From CAVTWS01 sp963738445 (GTDB lineage Bacteria; Actinomycetota; Acidimicrobiia; Acidimicrobiales; SHLQ01), in NCBI GenBank assembly GCA_963738445.1, contig CAVTWS010000023.1, forward strand, positions 310,001-374,000: a stretch of DNA of 64,000 bases, written 5' to 3'. Shown here piece after piece: positions 51,982 through 59,123 of this stretch (the stretch's first letter is position 1; each line of letters opens with the position of its first letter). Below the pieces are notes generated by a model. It made no database searches. It saw only the letters and a program-made list of their open reading frames with translations, and was not told the origin of the DNA. Made by a program: the position numbers and the translations under genes.

Positions 51982-53162
51982 CCGAGTACGCAGACATCCT
52001 GCGGCGGCGCCGCATGGTGCGGGCGTTCCGGCCGGATCCGGTGACGGCCGACGATCTCCAGTACGTCCTCGAGGCGGCCGTGGCCGCGCCGTCGGCGGGA
52101 AACAGTCGTGCCCTCGGGGTCGTCGTGCTCGACCGCCCGGACGAGGTGGCCGCGTACTGGAGCGTGACCCTCCCCGAGGACCGCCGCCGCGGATTTCGCT
52201 TCCCCGGGCTCGTGGCCGCGCCGGTCGTGCTCATGGTGACCACCGACCCGAGCCGGTACCTGGCCCGGTACGCCGAGATCGACAAGGCGGCGAGCGGGCT
52301 GGGCGGAGATCCGTACGCCTGGCCGGTTCCGTACTGGTTCGCCGATGCCGGAGGCGCCGTGATGGCGATGCTGCTGGCGGCGGTCGACCGAGGCCTGGGC
52401 GCGTGTTACTTCGGGGTGTTCGCCCACGAGCCGGCGCTGAAGGAGGCCTTCGACATTCCGGGATCACGCCGGATCGTCGGCACACTCGCCGTGGGGTACA
52501 GCGACGCCGATCCGGTCGGCCGGTCAGCAGTTCGGGGCCGGCAGGAGGTCGCGGACATGGCCCACTCCGGCCGGTGGGGACACCCGTACCGAGCATCACC
52601 GTCGGCGCCAGGACCCACTGGTAACGTCGCCGCCGACCGTTTACTACCGTCCCTCTCGGAGGACCCACCTATGGCAACGACGAAGGCCACCCCGGCCAAG
52701 AAGGCCGTTCCGGCCAAGAAGGCCACCCCGGCGAAGAAGGCCACCCCGGCGAAGAAGGCCGTTCCGGCGAAGAAGGCCGTTCCGGCGAAGAAGGCTGCTC
52801 CGGCGAAGAAGGCTGCTCCGGCGAAGAAGGCTGCTCCGGCGAAGAAGGCTGCTCCGGCGAAGAAGGCTGCTCCGGCGAAGAAGGCTGCTCCGGCGAAGAA
52901 GGCTGCTCCGGCGAAGAAGGCTGCTCCGGCGAAGAAGGCCGTTCCGGCGAAGAAGGCCGTTCCGGCGAAGAAGGCCGTTCCGGCGAAGAAGGCCGTTCCG
53001 GCGAAGAAGGCCGTTCCGGCGAAGAAGGCCGTTCCGGCGAAGAAGGCCGTTCCGGCGAAGAAGGCTGCTCCGGCGAAGAAGGCTGCTCCGGCGAAGAAGG
53101 CTGCTCCCGCCAAGAAGGCGACCCCGAAGAAGGCGGAGGCGCGTCCGGCTGGTAAGAAGTAA
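51978..53162 (+). CDS. Nitroreductase-family protein reading into an H1-like tail
   Basis: The first about 200 residues are an FMN-dependent nitroreductase: ILRRRRMVRAFRPDPVTADDLQYVLEAAVAAPSAGNSRAL (phosphate-binding Arg and Ser/Asn), then DAGGAVMAMLLAAVDRGLGACYFGV and IVGTLAVGYSD. A natural end (VADMAHSGRWGHP) is reached near 52590. No stop follows, and the frame runs through 27 further codons into the H1-like protein, ending at 53162. No ATG or GTG fits the start: a CTG at 51978 overlapping the previous stop keeps the RRRRMVR motif, whereas an ATG at 52014 would cut it. The result is either a 394-residue fusion or a missed stop. Confidence 0.75.
   Translation: MTEYADILRRRRMVRAFRPDPVTADDLQYVLEAAVAAPSAGNSRALGVVVLDRPDEVAAYWSVTLPEDRRRGFRFPGLVAAPVVLMVTTDPSRYLARYAEIDKAASGLGGDPYAWPVPYWFADAGGAVMAMLLAAVDRGLGACYFGVFAHEPALKEAFDIPGSRRIVGTLAVGYSDADPVGRSAVRGRQEVADMAHSGRWGHPYRASPSAPGPTGNVAADRLLPSLSEDPPMATTKATPAKKAVPAKKATPAKKATPAKKAVPAKKAVPAKKAAPAKKAAPAKKAAPAKKAAPAKKAAPAKKAAPAKKAAPAKKAAPAKKAVPAKKAVPAKKAVPAKKAVPAKKAVPAKKAVPAKKAVPAKKAAPAKKAAPAKKAAPAKKATPKKAEARPAGKK
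52671..53162 (+). CDS. Histone H1-like Lys/Ala/Pro repeat protein
   Basis: A 163-residue, strongly basic protein starting at an ATG with TCGGAGGA upstream, in the same frame as the nitroreductase. After MATTK it consists of 24 six-residue units, A(V/A/T)PAKK, and a short tail (PKKAEARPAGKK). This is the composition of bacterial H1-like DNA-binding proteins (HupB tails, Hc1-like), which compact DNA or bind RNA. No folded domain is present. The strong ribosome site implies independent translation even if a fusion is also made. Confidence 0.85.
   Translation: MATTKATPAKKAVPAKKATPAKKATPAKKAVPAKKAVPAKKAAPAKKAAPAKKAAPAKKAAPAKKAAPAKKAAPAKKAAPAKKAAPAKKAVPAKKAVPAKKAVPAKKAVPAKKAVPAKKAVPAKKAVPAKKAAPAKKAAPAKKAAPAKKATPKKAEARPAGKK
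52686..53117 (+). repeat. 24 tandem 18-bp coding repeats
   Basis: Eighteen-base units encode A(T/V/A)PAKK. They fall in homogeneous blocks, including 8 identical-peptide Ala units followed by 7 Val units, which indicates recent expansion by slippage. Confidence 0.9.
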
Positions 53163-53205
53163 GCCGACCTCGTCCATTCGCTACATCGTCAGGGGCTTGC
53201 GACAC

Positions 53206-53601
53206 ATGTCGAACCAGATCCCGCTCGTCGACTACCTCGTACTCGGCGACGACCCTCATCTCGAGGCCAACCAGTGCACCGCGTGCGGCGCTCGCTTCTT
53301 CGATCGGCGCAGCGCCTGCGCCAATTGCAGCGGCACGTCGTTCGAGAAGGTGGGGGTCGGCAACGAGGGCACCGTTCGAACCTTCACGATCGTCGCCTTC
53401 GCCGCGCCCGGGATCGATGTTCCGTACGTGTCCGCCATCGTCGATTGCGGCGGCACCAGCGTTCGGGCCAATCTGGTCAACGTGGAACCCTCGCCGGAGC
53501 ACGTCAAGACGGGCATGAACGTCCGTCTGACGACCTTCACGATGGGGACCGACGAAGCCGGCACCGAAGCCGTGTCGTTCGGGTACGAACCCGCCGCCTG
53601 A
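53206..53601 (+). CDS. Zn-ribbon/OB-fold (DUF35-type) protein
   Basis: A 131-residue protein with an N-terminal rubredoxin-like zinc ribbon (CTACGARFFDRRSACANC, two CxxC pairs) followed by an OB domain (GTVRTFTIVAFAAPGIDVPYVSAIVDCGG). Such proteins bind acyl-CoA and form tight complexes with thiolases or HMG-CoA synthases, channelling the acyl group. The thiolase gene begins 60 nt downstream, which fits that partnership. The ATG at 53206 is preferred over a TTG at 53197. Confidence 0.9.
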   Translation: MSNQIPLVDYLVLGDDPHLEANQCTACGARFFDRRSACANCSGTSFEKVGVGNEGTVRTFTIVAFAAPGIDVPYVSAIVDCGGTSVRANLVNVEPSPEHVKTGMNVRLTTFTMGTDEAGTEAVSFGYEPAA

Positions 53602-53661
53602 TCCAGCCCTACGACGCTCGGCCGCACTCACGGCGGCCCCACCCTGAGAGAGGACCCCGCC

Positions 53662-54864
53662 ATGGCCAAAGACGACGTCTACATCCTCGGCATCCACATG
53701 ACGAAGTTCGGGAAGCACACCGAGCTCGACACCCTCGACCTGGCGACGGAAGCGACCCTCGGGGCGCTCGCCGATGCCGGCGTGTCGATGAAACAGATGG
53801 GCGTCATGGCCGCCGGCAACCTGATGGGTATGGGTGGCATCGGTCAGTCACTCCAGAAGCAGGTCGGCCAGACGGGCATCCCCGTCTACAACGTGGTCAA
53901 CGCGTGCGCCACCGGCGCCACGGCGTTGCGCGTGGCCGTGATGGCCGTGAAGTCCGGCGAGGTCGACTACGGCCTGGCGGTCGGGGTCGAGAAGCTGGCC
54001 GGCGCGGGCCTGCTCGCCGGTGGCAGTCGCGCCGCCGATTCCACCACGTGGACCCCTAAGGGACGCAACGGCGCCATCGCCGCCATCGACGGTCGCCTGG
54101 GCACCGAGACCATGCCGGGCGTGTTCGCCCAAATCGGCCTCGAGTACGGGCACAAGTACGGCGGCACCAGCTTCGAACTGTTCGCCAAGATCTCCGAGAA
54201 GAACCACGCCCACTCCACCCTGAACCCGATGGCGGCTTACCAGAAGCGGTTCACGCTGGAGGAGATCATGAACGACGTCATGATCTCCTATCCCAACACC
54301 CGGCCGATGTGCTCGGCCAACTGTGACGGCGCCGCCGCGGCGGTGGTGGTGAGCGGATCGGTGTTGAAGACGCTGTCCCTCGAGCAGCAACGACGCGCCC
54401 TCAAGGTCTCGGCCTCCATCCTCACGACCGATCCGTGGGAGGAAGCCTGCCAGGTGCTGCCGAACGTGAACACCCTGACCCGCAACGCGGCCAAGCTGGC
54501 CTACGAGCAGGCCGGTGTCGGCCCGGAGGATCTCAACCTCGTCGAGCTCCACGACTGCTTCGCCACCGCCGAGCTCGTCCACTACGACAACCTGATGCTG
54601 TGTCCGGAAGGCGGCGCCGCCGACTTCTTCAACTCCGGCGCCACGTGGCGCGACGGAACGACACCGGTGAATGTCTCGGGCGGTCTGGAGTCGAAGGGCC
54701 ATCCCATCGCCGCGACCGGCATCGCCAACGTGTGGGAGGTGGCCACCCACCTCCGCGGCGAGGCCGGTCCTCGCCAGATCGAGGGCGCCAAGGTCGGGCT
54801 GGCCCACGTCATCGGCCTCGGCTCGGCCTGTGGTATCCACATCCTGGAGAAGTCCGCGGCCTGA
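53662..54864 (+). CDS. Thiolase-family protein (SCP2/non-decarboxylating type)
   Basis: A 400-residue thiolase. The nucleophile is Cys82 in VVNACATGATALR. Other active-site regions are VELHDCFATAELVHYDNL (His), NVSGGLESKGHPIAATG (His) and GLGSACGIHILEK (second Cys). The sequence resembles the lipid-transfer-type thiolases that work with DUF35 partners, as in steroid or branched side-chain degradation, more than the classical FadA type. The start has GAGAGAGGA upstream. The neighbours (OB-fold protein, unknown protein, UGSC selenoprotein, SDR) point to a dedicated acyl-CoA or ketone pathway. Confidence 0.9.
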   Translation: MAKDDVYILGIHMTKFGKHTELDTLDLATEATLGALADAGVSMKQMGVMAAGNLMGMGGIGQSLQKQVGQTGIPVYNVVNACATGATALRVAVMAVKSGEVDYGLAVGVEKLAGAGLLAGGSRAADSTTWTPKGRNGAIAAIDGRLGTETMPGVFAQIGLEYGHKYGGTSFELFAKISEKNHAHSTLNPMAAYQKRFTLEEIMNDVMISYPNTRPMCSANCDGAAAAVVVSGSVLKTLSLEQQRRALKVSASILTTDPWEEACQVLPNVNTLTRNAAKLAYEQAGVGPEDLNLVELHDCFATAELVHYDNLMLCPEGGAADFFNSGATWRDGTTPVNVSGGLESKGHPIAATGIANVWEVATHLRGEAGPRQIEGAKVGLAHVIGLGSACGIHILEKSAA

Positions 54865-54865
54865 C

Positions 54866-55903
54866 GTGGCCGACGCCAGCCTTCTCCCGCTGGCCGACGA
54901 GTCGCCAGAAGCGATCGACGACGCCTTCGGCGCGCTCGGTTGGGGCGATGGGCTGCCGCTGGTGGCCCCCACCCCGCAGCGGGTCGACGCCGCCCTCGAA
55001 AGGTGCGGAGGCGACCCGGACGAGGTCATCGCCGTGCTCCCGCCCCGCTCCGGCGTGGCCACCCGTCGGCTCATCGCGGCCAACGCGGTCGCGGCGGGCT
55101 GCCCCCCCGAGGTCATCCCGGTGGTCATCACCGCGATCCGTGCGCTCGCCCATCCCGACGTGAACCTGCGCGGGGTGAACGCCACCACCCACCCGGTCGC
55201 CCCGCTCGTCATCGTGCACGGTGAGATCGCCACCACTGCGGGTTTCAACAGTGGCCTGGGCGCCTTCGGGCCCGGTAACCGGGCCAACGCCACCGTCGGC
55301 CGGGCCGTGCGCCTGGTTCTGCTCCACCTGGCCGGTGCCACCCCGGGCGACGGTGATGCGTCGACCCAGGGTCAGCCGTCCAAGTACAGCTACTGCGTGG
55401 CCGAGAACGTCACGGCGTCGCCGTGGGAGGGCTACGCCCACAGCCGTGGGGTCGACTCGCCGTCCGCCGTCACCGTGCACTGCGGCGAGAACCCACACAA
55501 CTTCCACGACATGGAGAGCGCCCACCCCGGGCGGATCCTCGACAAGGCGGCCTCGGCCATGGCTTCGCTCGGGCAGAACAACGCCTGCATCAGCCAAGGG
55601 GAGTACTTCGTGGGGCTGTGCCCGGAGCACGCCGCCACCATCGCCGCGGCCGGCTGGCGCCGACGCGATGTCCAGTCGTACCTGTTCGATCGGGCCCGAC
55701 TGCCGGCCGGCGAGCTGCGGGCCGCCTTCGGGTCCCTGGCGTGGTCCGGGTGGATGAACGAACTGCCCGACGAGCACCCGGCGCCGATGACCGACTCACC
55801 CGACAACATCCGGGTGTTCGTGGTGGGGGGAGCGGGGAAGCACTCGTGCGTGATTCCGAGTTGGGGCATGACCCGTAGTGTGACCCTGCCGCTGGCCGGA
55901 TGA
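54866..55903 (+). CDS. Conserved unknown protein in the UGSC cluster
   Basis: A 345-residue protein starting at a GTG 1 nt after the thiolase stop. Visible stretches include FGALGWGDGLPLVAPTPQRV, PEVIPVVITAIRALAHPDVNLRGVNATTHP, NSGLGAFGPGNRANATVGRAV, VHCGENPHNFHDM and VGGAGKHSCVIPSWG near the end. It is neither secreted nor membrane-bound and has several Cys and His that could bind a metal. I do not recognise a characterised family. It lies 57 nt before the UGSC selenoprotein and may be its partner (inference). Confidence 0.7.
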   Translation: MADASLLPLADESPEAIDDAFGALGWGDGLPLVAPTPQRVDAALERCGGDPDEVIAVLPPRSGVATRRLIAANAVAAGCPPEVIPVVITAIRALAHPDVNLRGVNATTHPVAPLVIVHGEIATTAGFNSGLGAFGPGNRANATVGRAVRLVLLHLAGATPGDGDASTQGQPSKYSYCVAENVTASPWEGYAHSRGVDSPSAVTVHCGENPHNFHDMESAHPGRILDKAASAMASLGQNNACISQGEYFVGLCPEHAATIAAAGWRRRDVQSYLFDRARLPAGELRAAFGSLAWSGWMNELPDEHPAPMTDSPDNIRVFVVGGAGKHSCVIPSWGMTRSVTLPLAG

Positions 55904-55960
55904 TCGCCGCCTGGCCCCGGGCCCGACGAGTTGGGCCCCTGACCCCTGGGAGATGAGACC

Positions 55961-56485
55961 GTGACCGTGCTGGTACATCGACTCGATGGCGAGGTCGGCG
56001 CCGAGCCGGCGCGACTCGCGCCGCCCCTGACCTCGCTGGCCGGCCGCCGCATCGGCGTGCTGGACAACCGGAAGCCCAACGCCGATGTGCTGCTCGGCCG
56101 ACTCGCGCAGGTCCTGGCGGAGCGAACCGGCGCGTCGGTCGTCGAACCGAGAGAGAAGAACGCCGCCATCCCCTGCGAGGACCAGGTGCTCGAGGGCCTG
56201 CGCCGGGAGGTCGCCGTCGTCCTCACCGGCTCGGCTGACTGAGGCTCGTGCACGTCGTGGAGTGTCCATGACCTCGTCCAACTCGAACGGCTCGGTGTGC
56301 CGACCGTGGTGCTCACCACGACGAACTTCGAGTCGCTCACCCGAACGGTGGCCGCCACGCTGGGGTTGCCCTCGGCGCGGATCCTCGTGGTCCCCCACCC
56401 GCTCGGGGGCACGGATCCCACGGTGGTCGCCGGCTGGGCCGACACCGTCGCCGATCAGGCGCTCGGACTGCTGGTGGAGGGCTGA
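55961..56485 (+). CDS. UGSC-family selenoprotein (in-frame UGA = Sec)
   Basis: A 174-residue protein from the GTG at 55961 (GGGAGATGAG upstream) to 56485, with a TGA at 56240-56242 in frame. Read as selenocysteine (residue 94), the context is SADUGSCTSWSVHDLVQLE, which is the defining motif of the UGSC (seleno)protein family, known from metagenomic selenoprotein surveys and of unknown function. Both sides of the UGA stay in one frame: an N-terminal alpha/beta segment (RRIGVLDNRKPNADVLL) and GVPTVVLTTTNFESL after it. A stem-loop starts 11 nt after the UGA. Selenocysteine beside Gly-Ser-Cys suggests a redox or selenosulfide centre. selA, selB, selC and selD would be needed elsewhere. Confidence 0.88.
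56254..56272 (+). promoter_or_regulatory. Candidate bacterial SECIS stem-loop
   Basis: GTCGTGGA (56254-56261) pairs with TCCATGAC (56265-56272), 8 bp with one G-U pair and a GUG loop. It starts 11 nt after the UGA, the same spacing as the E. coli fdhF element, and would recruit SelB. Confidence 0.7.
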
Positions 56486-56508
56486 ATGACCAGGATCGGA
56501 GGTCGGAG

Positions 56509-57309
56509 ATGAGCGTTTCCATAGACCTTTCGGGGCGCTGTGCCCTGGTGACGGGCGCCGGTGCCGGCATCGGCCGGGAGATCGCCCGCTGGTTGGCCCG
56601 CGCCGGGGCCTCGGTCGGAGTGCTCGATGCCCGCGCCGAACCGGCCCAGACGGTGGTGCGGGAGATCGTCGACGAGGGTGGCCACGCGATCGCGATCGTG
56701 GGCGACGCCCGGGACGACGATCGCATCGCCACGATGGTGGCGGAGAGCGTGGAGGCGCTCGGTGGGCTGGACATCGCCGTCAACAACATCGGCATGCTCG
56801 GTCCGCGCGGCTCAGCTCCGGTCCTCGAGTTGACGGCCCGCCAGTGGCGCGATGTCGTCGATCAGAACTTCGTGCTCACCGCGCTGTTCCTGCAGCACGA
56901 GGCCCGGGTGATGGTGGAACACGGTGGGGGAGTCATCCTCAACGTCAGCTCGGGCGAGACCACCCGCCCGTCGCCGTTCATGGCCGGATACGGCGCGGCC
57001 AAGGCCGCCATCAACCATCTGACCCAGACCGCCGCCGTCGAGCTCGGACCACACGGCGTGCGGGTGTGCGCCATCGCCCCGGGGACGACGCTGACCGAGA
57101 CCGTGGCCCGCGCGTTCGACGACGATCACGTGGCCGCGATCGTGGAGGCGACACCCCTGCGGCGCATGACCGATCACGACGAGCTGGGCCGCCTCGCCGT
57201 TTTCCTCGTCTCGGACCTGGCTCGGTGCATCACCGGCCAACTGTTCCTGGCCGACTCCGGCGCCCACCTGTCCCGTACCCGCCCCGCGAACCGCCCGACG
57301 ATCCAGTGA
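56509..57309 (+). CDS. Short-chain dehydrogenase/reductase
   Basis: A 266-residue classical SDR. The cofactor motif is TGAGAGIG, NNIG is present, the catalytic Ser lies in LNVSSGE and the YxxxK pair appears as GYGAAKAA. Asp in VLDARAE after the second strand favours NAD(H). The ATG has a CGGAGGTCGGAG site. It follows the UGSC gene by 23 nt and probably belongs to the same transcript as the thiolase, so a hydroxyacyl or alcohol substrate is plausible (inference). Confidence 0.92.
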   Translation: MSVSIDLSGRCALVTGAGAGIGREIARWLARAGASVGVLDARAEPAQTVVREIVDEGGHAIAIVGDARDDDRIATMVAESVEALGGLDIAVNNIGMLGPRGSAPVLELTARQWRDVVDQNFVLTALFLQHEARVMVEHGGGVILNVSSGETTRPSPFMAGYGAAKAAINHLTQTAAVELGPHGVRVCAIAPGTTLTETVARAFDDDHVAAIVEATPLRRMTDHDELGRLAVFLVSDLARCITGQLFLADSGAHLSRTRPANRPTIQ

Positions 57310-57340
57310 AGCTGTCGAGGCCCCCGGGTCCCGTTCATCC

Positions 57341-57390
57341 GTTCTGGGAGACCAACCCGTCGCCCAGGCGACCATCGTGTCTCCCAGAAC
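57341..57390. repeat. Palindromic intergenic element B
   Basis: GTTCTGGGAGAC (57341-57352) pairs with GTCTCCCAGAAC (57379-57390), and GTCGCC (57359-57364) with GGCGAC (57367-57372). The 6-nt parts between do not pair. It is a diverged copy of the element at 47418-47467 and lies 16 bp before menA. Confidence 0.85.
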
Positions 57391-57406
57391 GGGTGGGGGG
57401 CCGCCA

Positions 57407-58282
57407 ATGAGCCCGACGACGGCGCAGTGGTACGCGGCCGCTCGCCCCCGTACGTTGCCGGCCGCGGTCGTGCCGGTCGTCGTGGGTACCGCAGCGGTGG
57501 CCGAGCAGGATCTCATCTGGTGGCGGGCCGTGGCCACGCTCGTGGTGTCGCTCGCCATCCAGGTGGGAACGAACTTCGCCAACGACCTCAGCGACGGCGT
57601 GCGAGGCACCGACGCCTCCCGCGTCGGACCGCTGCGACTGGTCGGGTCCGGCTTGGCGACCCCCGGCCAGATGAAGCGGGCCGTCTTCGGCGCGTTCGGA
57701 GTCGCCGGCGTGGTCGGGACGGCGGTGTCGATCGCGGTGGGTCCGGAGTTGTTCGTGGTCGGGTTCGTGAGCGTCGCCGCCGGATGGCTCTACACCGGGG
57801 GGCCGCGGCCCTACGGCTACGCCGGCCTCGGCGAGGTGTTCGTCTTCGTCTTCTTCGGTGTCGTGGCGACCGTCGGCTCGGCCTACGTGCAGACCGGCGA
57901 CATCGCGCGCCTCGCCGTCGTGGCGTCTGTGCCCGTAGGTCTGATGGCGGTCGCTCTCATGGTGACCAACAACCTGCGCGACATCCCGGGCGACACGGTG
58001 GCGGGGAAGCGGACGCTGGCGGTTCGGCTCGGAGACCGACGCACCCGCGCCTTCTACCAGGCGTGCCTGGTCGGCGCCGCGGCGACCGTCGTGGCGACCG
58101 CAGCGCTCTACCGGTGGCCCGCGGCGATCGCCCTGGTTGCGGCTCCGCTGGCCGTGCCCCCGCTTCGGGCCGTGCGGGCCGGCGCGTCGGGACCCGCGCT
58201 CATCGCGGTTCTCGGAGCTACGGGGCGGGTGCAGCTGGCGGGTGGACTGGCCTTCGCGGCCGGACTCGCCCTCGGAGCCTGA
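57407..58282 (+). CDS. menA: 1,4-dihydroxy-2-naphthoate polyprenyltransferase
   Basis: MenA attaches the isoprenoid chain in menaquinone synthesis. The 291-residue membrane protein has the first aspartate-rich motif in NFANDLSDGVRGTDASRVGPLRLV and the second in NNLRDIPGDTVAGKRTLAVRLGD, with about eight helices between and around them, and LYTGGPRPYGYAGLGEVFVFVFFG. The ATG at 57407 lies just after the palindromic element. It converges with menG, the methyltransferase of the same pathway. Confidence 0.95.
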   Translation: MSPTTAQWYAAARPRTLPAAVVPVVVGTAAVAEQDLIWWRAVATLVVSLAIQVGTNFANDLSDGVRGTDASRVGPLRLVGSGLATPGQMKRAVFGAFGVAGVVGTAVSIAVGPELFVVGFVSVAAGWLYTGGPRPYGYAGLGEVFVFVFFGVVATVGSAYVQTGDIARLAVVASVPVGLMAVALMVTNNLRDIPGDTVAGKRTLAVRLGDRRTRAFYQACLVGAAATVVATAALYRWPAAIALVAAPLAVPPLRAVRAGASGPALIAVLGATGRVQLAGGLAFAAGLALGA

Positions 58283-58285
58283 GGA

Positions 58286-58996
58286 TCAGGCCCGAGTAGC
58301 GGTGATCAGCTGGCTGATGCCGCCCGACAGCAGGCGGTGTTGCACGTCGGTGAACCCGGCTGACCCGACCATGGCCAACAGGTCGGTGGTCGGCGGCATG
58401 TAGGCCACCGAGCGGGGCAGGTACCGGTACGCCTCGCGGTCCGAGAGCAGCCCCCCGATGCGGGGGACGACCTTGCCGAAATAGATGCCGTGACCCCATC
58501 GCATCAGCCGGTTGGGGGGCGTCGCCACGTCGAGGAGGGCGATGCGACCGCCCGCACGGATGGCCCGCCCCAGCTCGTCCATGAACGGCGGCAGGGCCAC
58601 GAAGTTGCGCAGGGCAAAGCCGCAGGTGGCGCCGTCGAGGGCCCGATCGGGGAACGGAAGCCGGAGAGCATCGGCCTCGACCAGCGGAGCGTCGGTGCGC
58701 GCCGCCACCAGCATCCCGTGGGACAGGTCGAGCCCGATCGGTCGCGCCCCGCGCTGGCGGAGGTCGCGACAGAGATCCCCGGTGCCGCAGGCGATGTCGA
58801 GCACGCGTGCACCGGGGGGCAGGGCGAGCGCGTCGAGCGTGATCCGTCGCCAGCGCACATCGAGCCGGAAGGTCATGACCCGGTTGACGAGGTCGTAGCG
58901 CGGGGCGATGGTGTCGAACATGGCCCGCACCTGACGCACCTTCTGGTCACCGGTCGGCAGCGGTTCGAGAGATCCTGGCTCGGAACGGGTCGTCAT
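58286..58996 (-). CDS. menG: Demethylmenaquinone methyltransferase
   Basis: MenG (UbiE family) methylates demethylmenaquinone with S-adenosylmethionine. The 236-residue protein has MFDTIAPRYDLVNRVMTFRLDVRWRR (family motif I), VLDIACGTGDLCRDL (cofactor binding), GLDLSHGMLVAAR, GATCGFALRNFVALPPFMDELGR and YRYLPRSV near the end. TAGCAT (59005-59010, minus strand) lies 8 nt before the ATG with no ribosome site, so it is probably leaderless. Confidence 0.95.
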   Translation of the reverse strand: MTTRSEPGSLEPLPTGDQKVRQVRAMFDTIAPRYDLVNRVMTFRLDVRWRRITLDALALPPGARVLDIACGTGDLCRDLRQRGARPIGLDLSHGMLVAARTDAPLVEADALRLPFPDRALDGATCGFALRNFVALPPFMDELGRAIRAGGRIALLDVATPPNRLMRWGHGIYFGKVVPRIGGLLSDREAYRYLPRSVAYMPPTTDLLAMVGSAGFTDVQHRLLSGGISQLITATRA

Positions 58997-59024
58997 CGAC
59001 TTGGATGCTAGGTGTGGCTGGCCG

Positions 59025-59086
59025 CCTACGGCGCCCCGGCGCCACCTCCCGTTCGCCCACGGCGCGCCGGCGCCGCTTCCCGTACG
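59025..59086. repeat. 31-bp imperfect tandem duplication
   Basis: Units 59025-59055 and 59056-59086 match at 26 of 31 positions and contain CCGGCGCC palindromes. They lie between the divergent menG and roadblock-like genes. Confidence 0.7.
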
Positions 59087-59123
59087 GGGCTCAGCTTCGG
59101 TCCGGATCGGCCGACGGGAAGCC

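Noticed and set aside
52406..53718. Minus-strand frames encoding FFAGTA or SSPERP repeats
   Set aside because: They mirror the 18-bp repeats of the H1-like gene. The repeat length is a multiple of three, so every frame is open; no ribosome site or conservation supports them.
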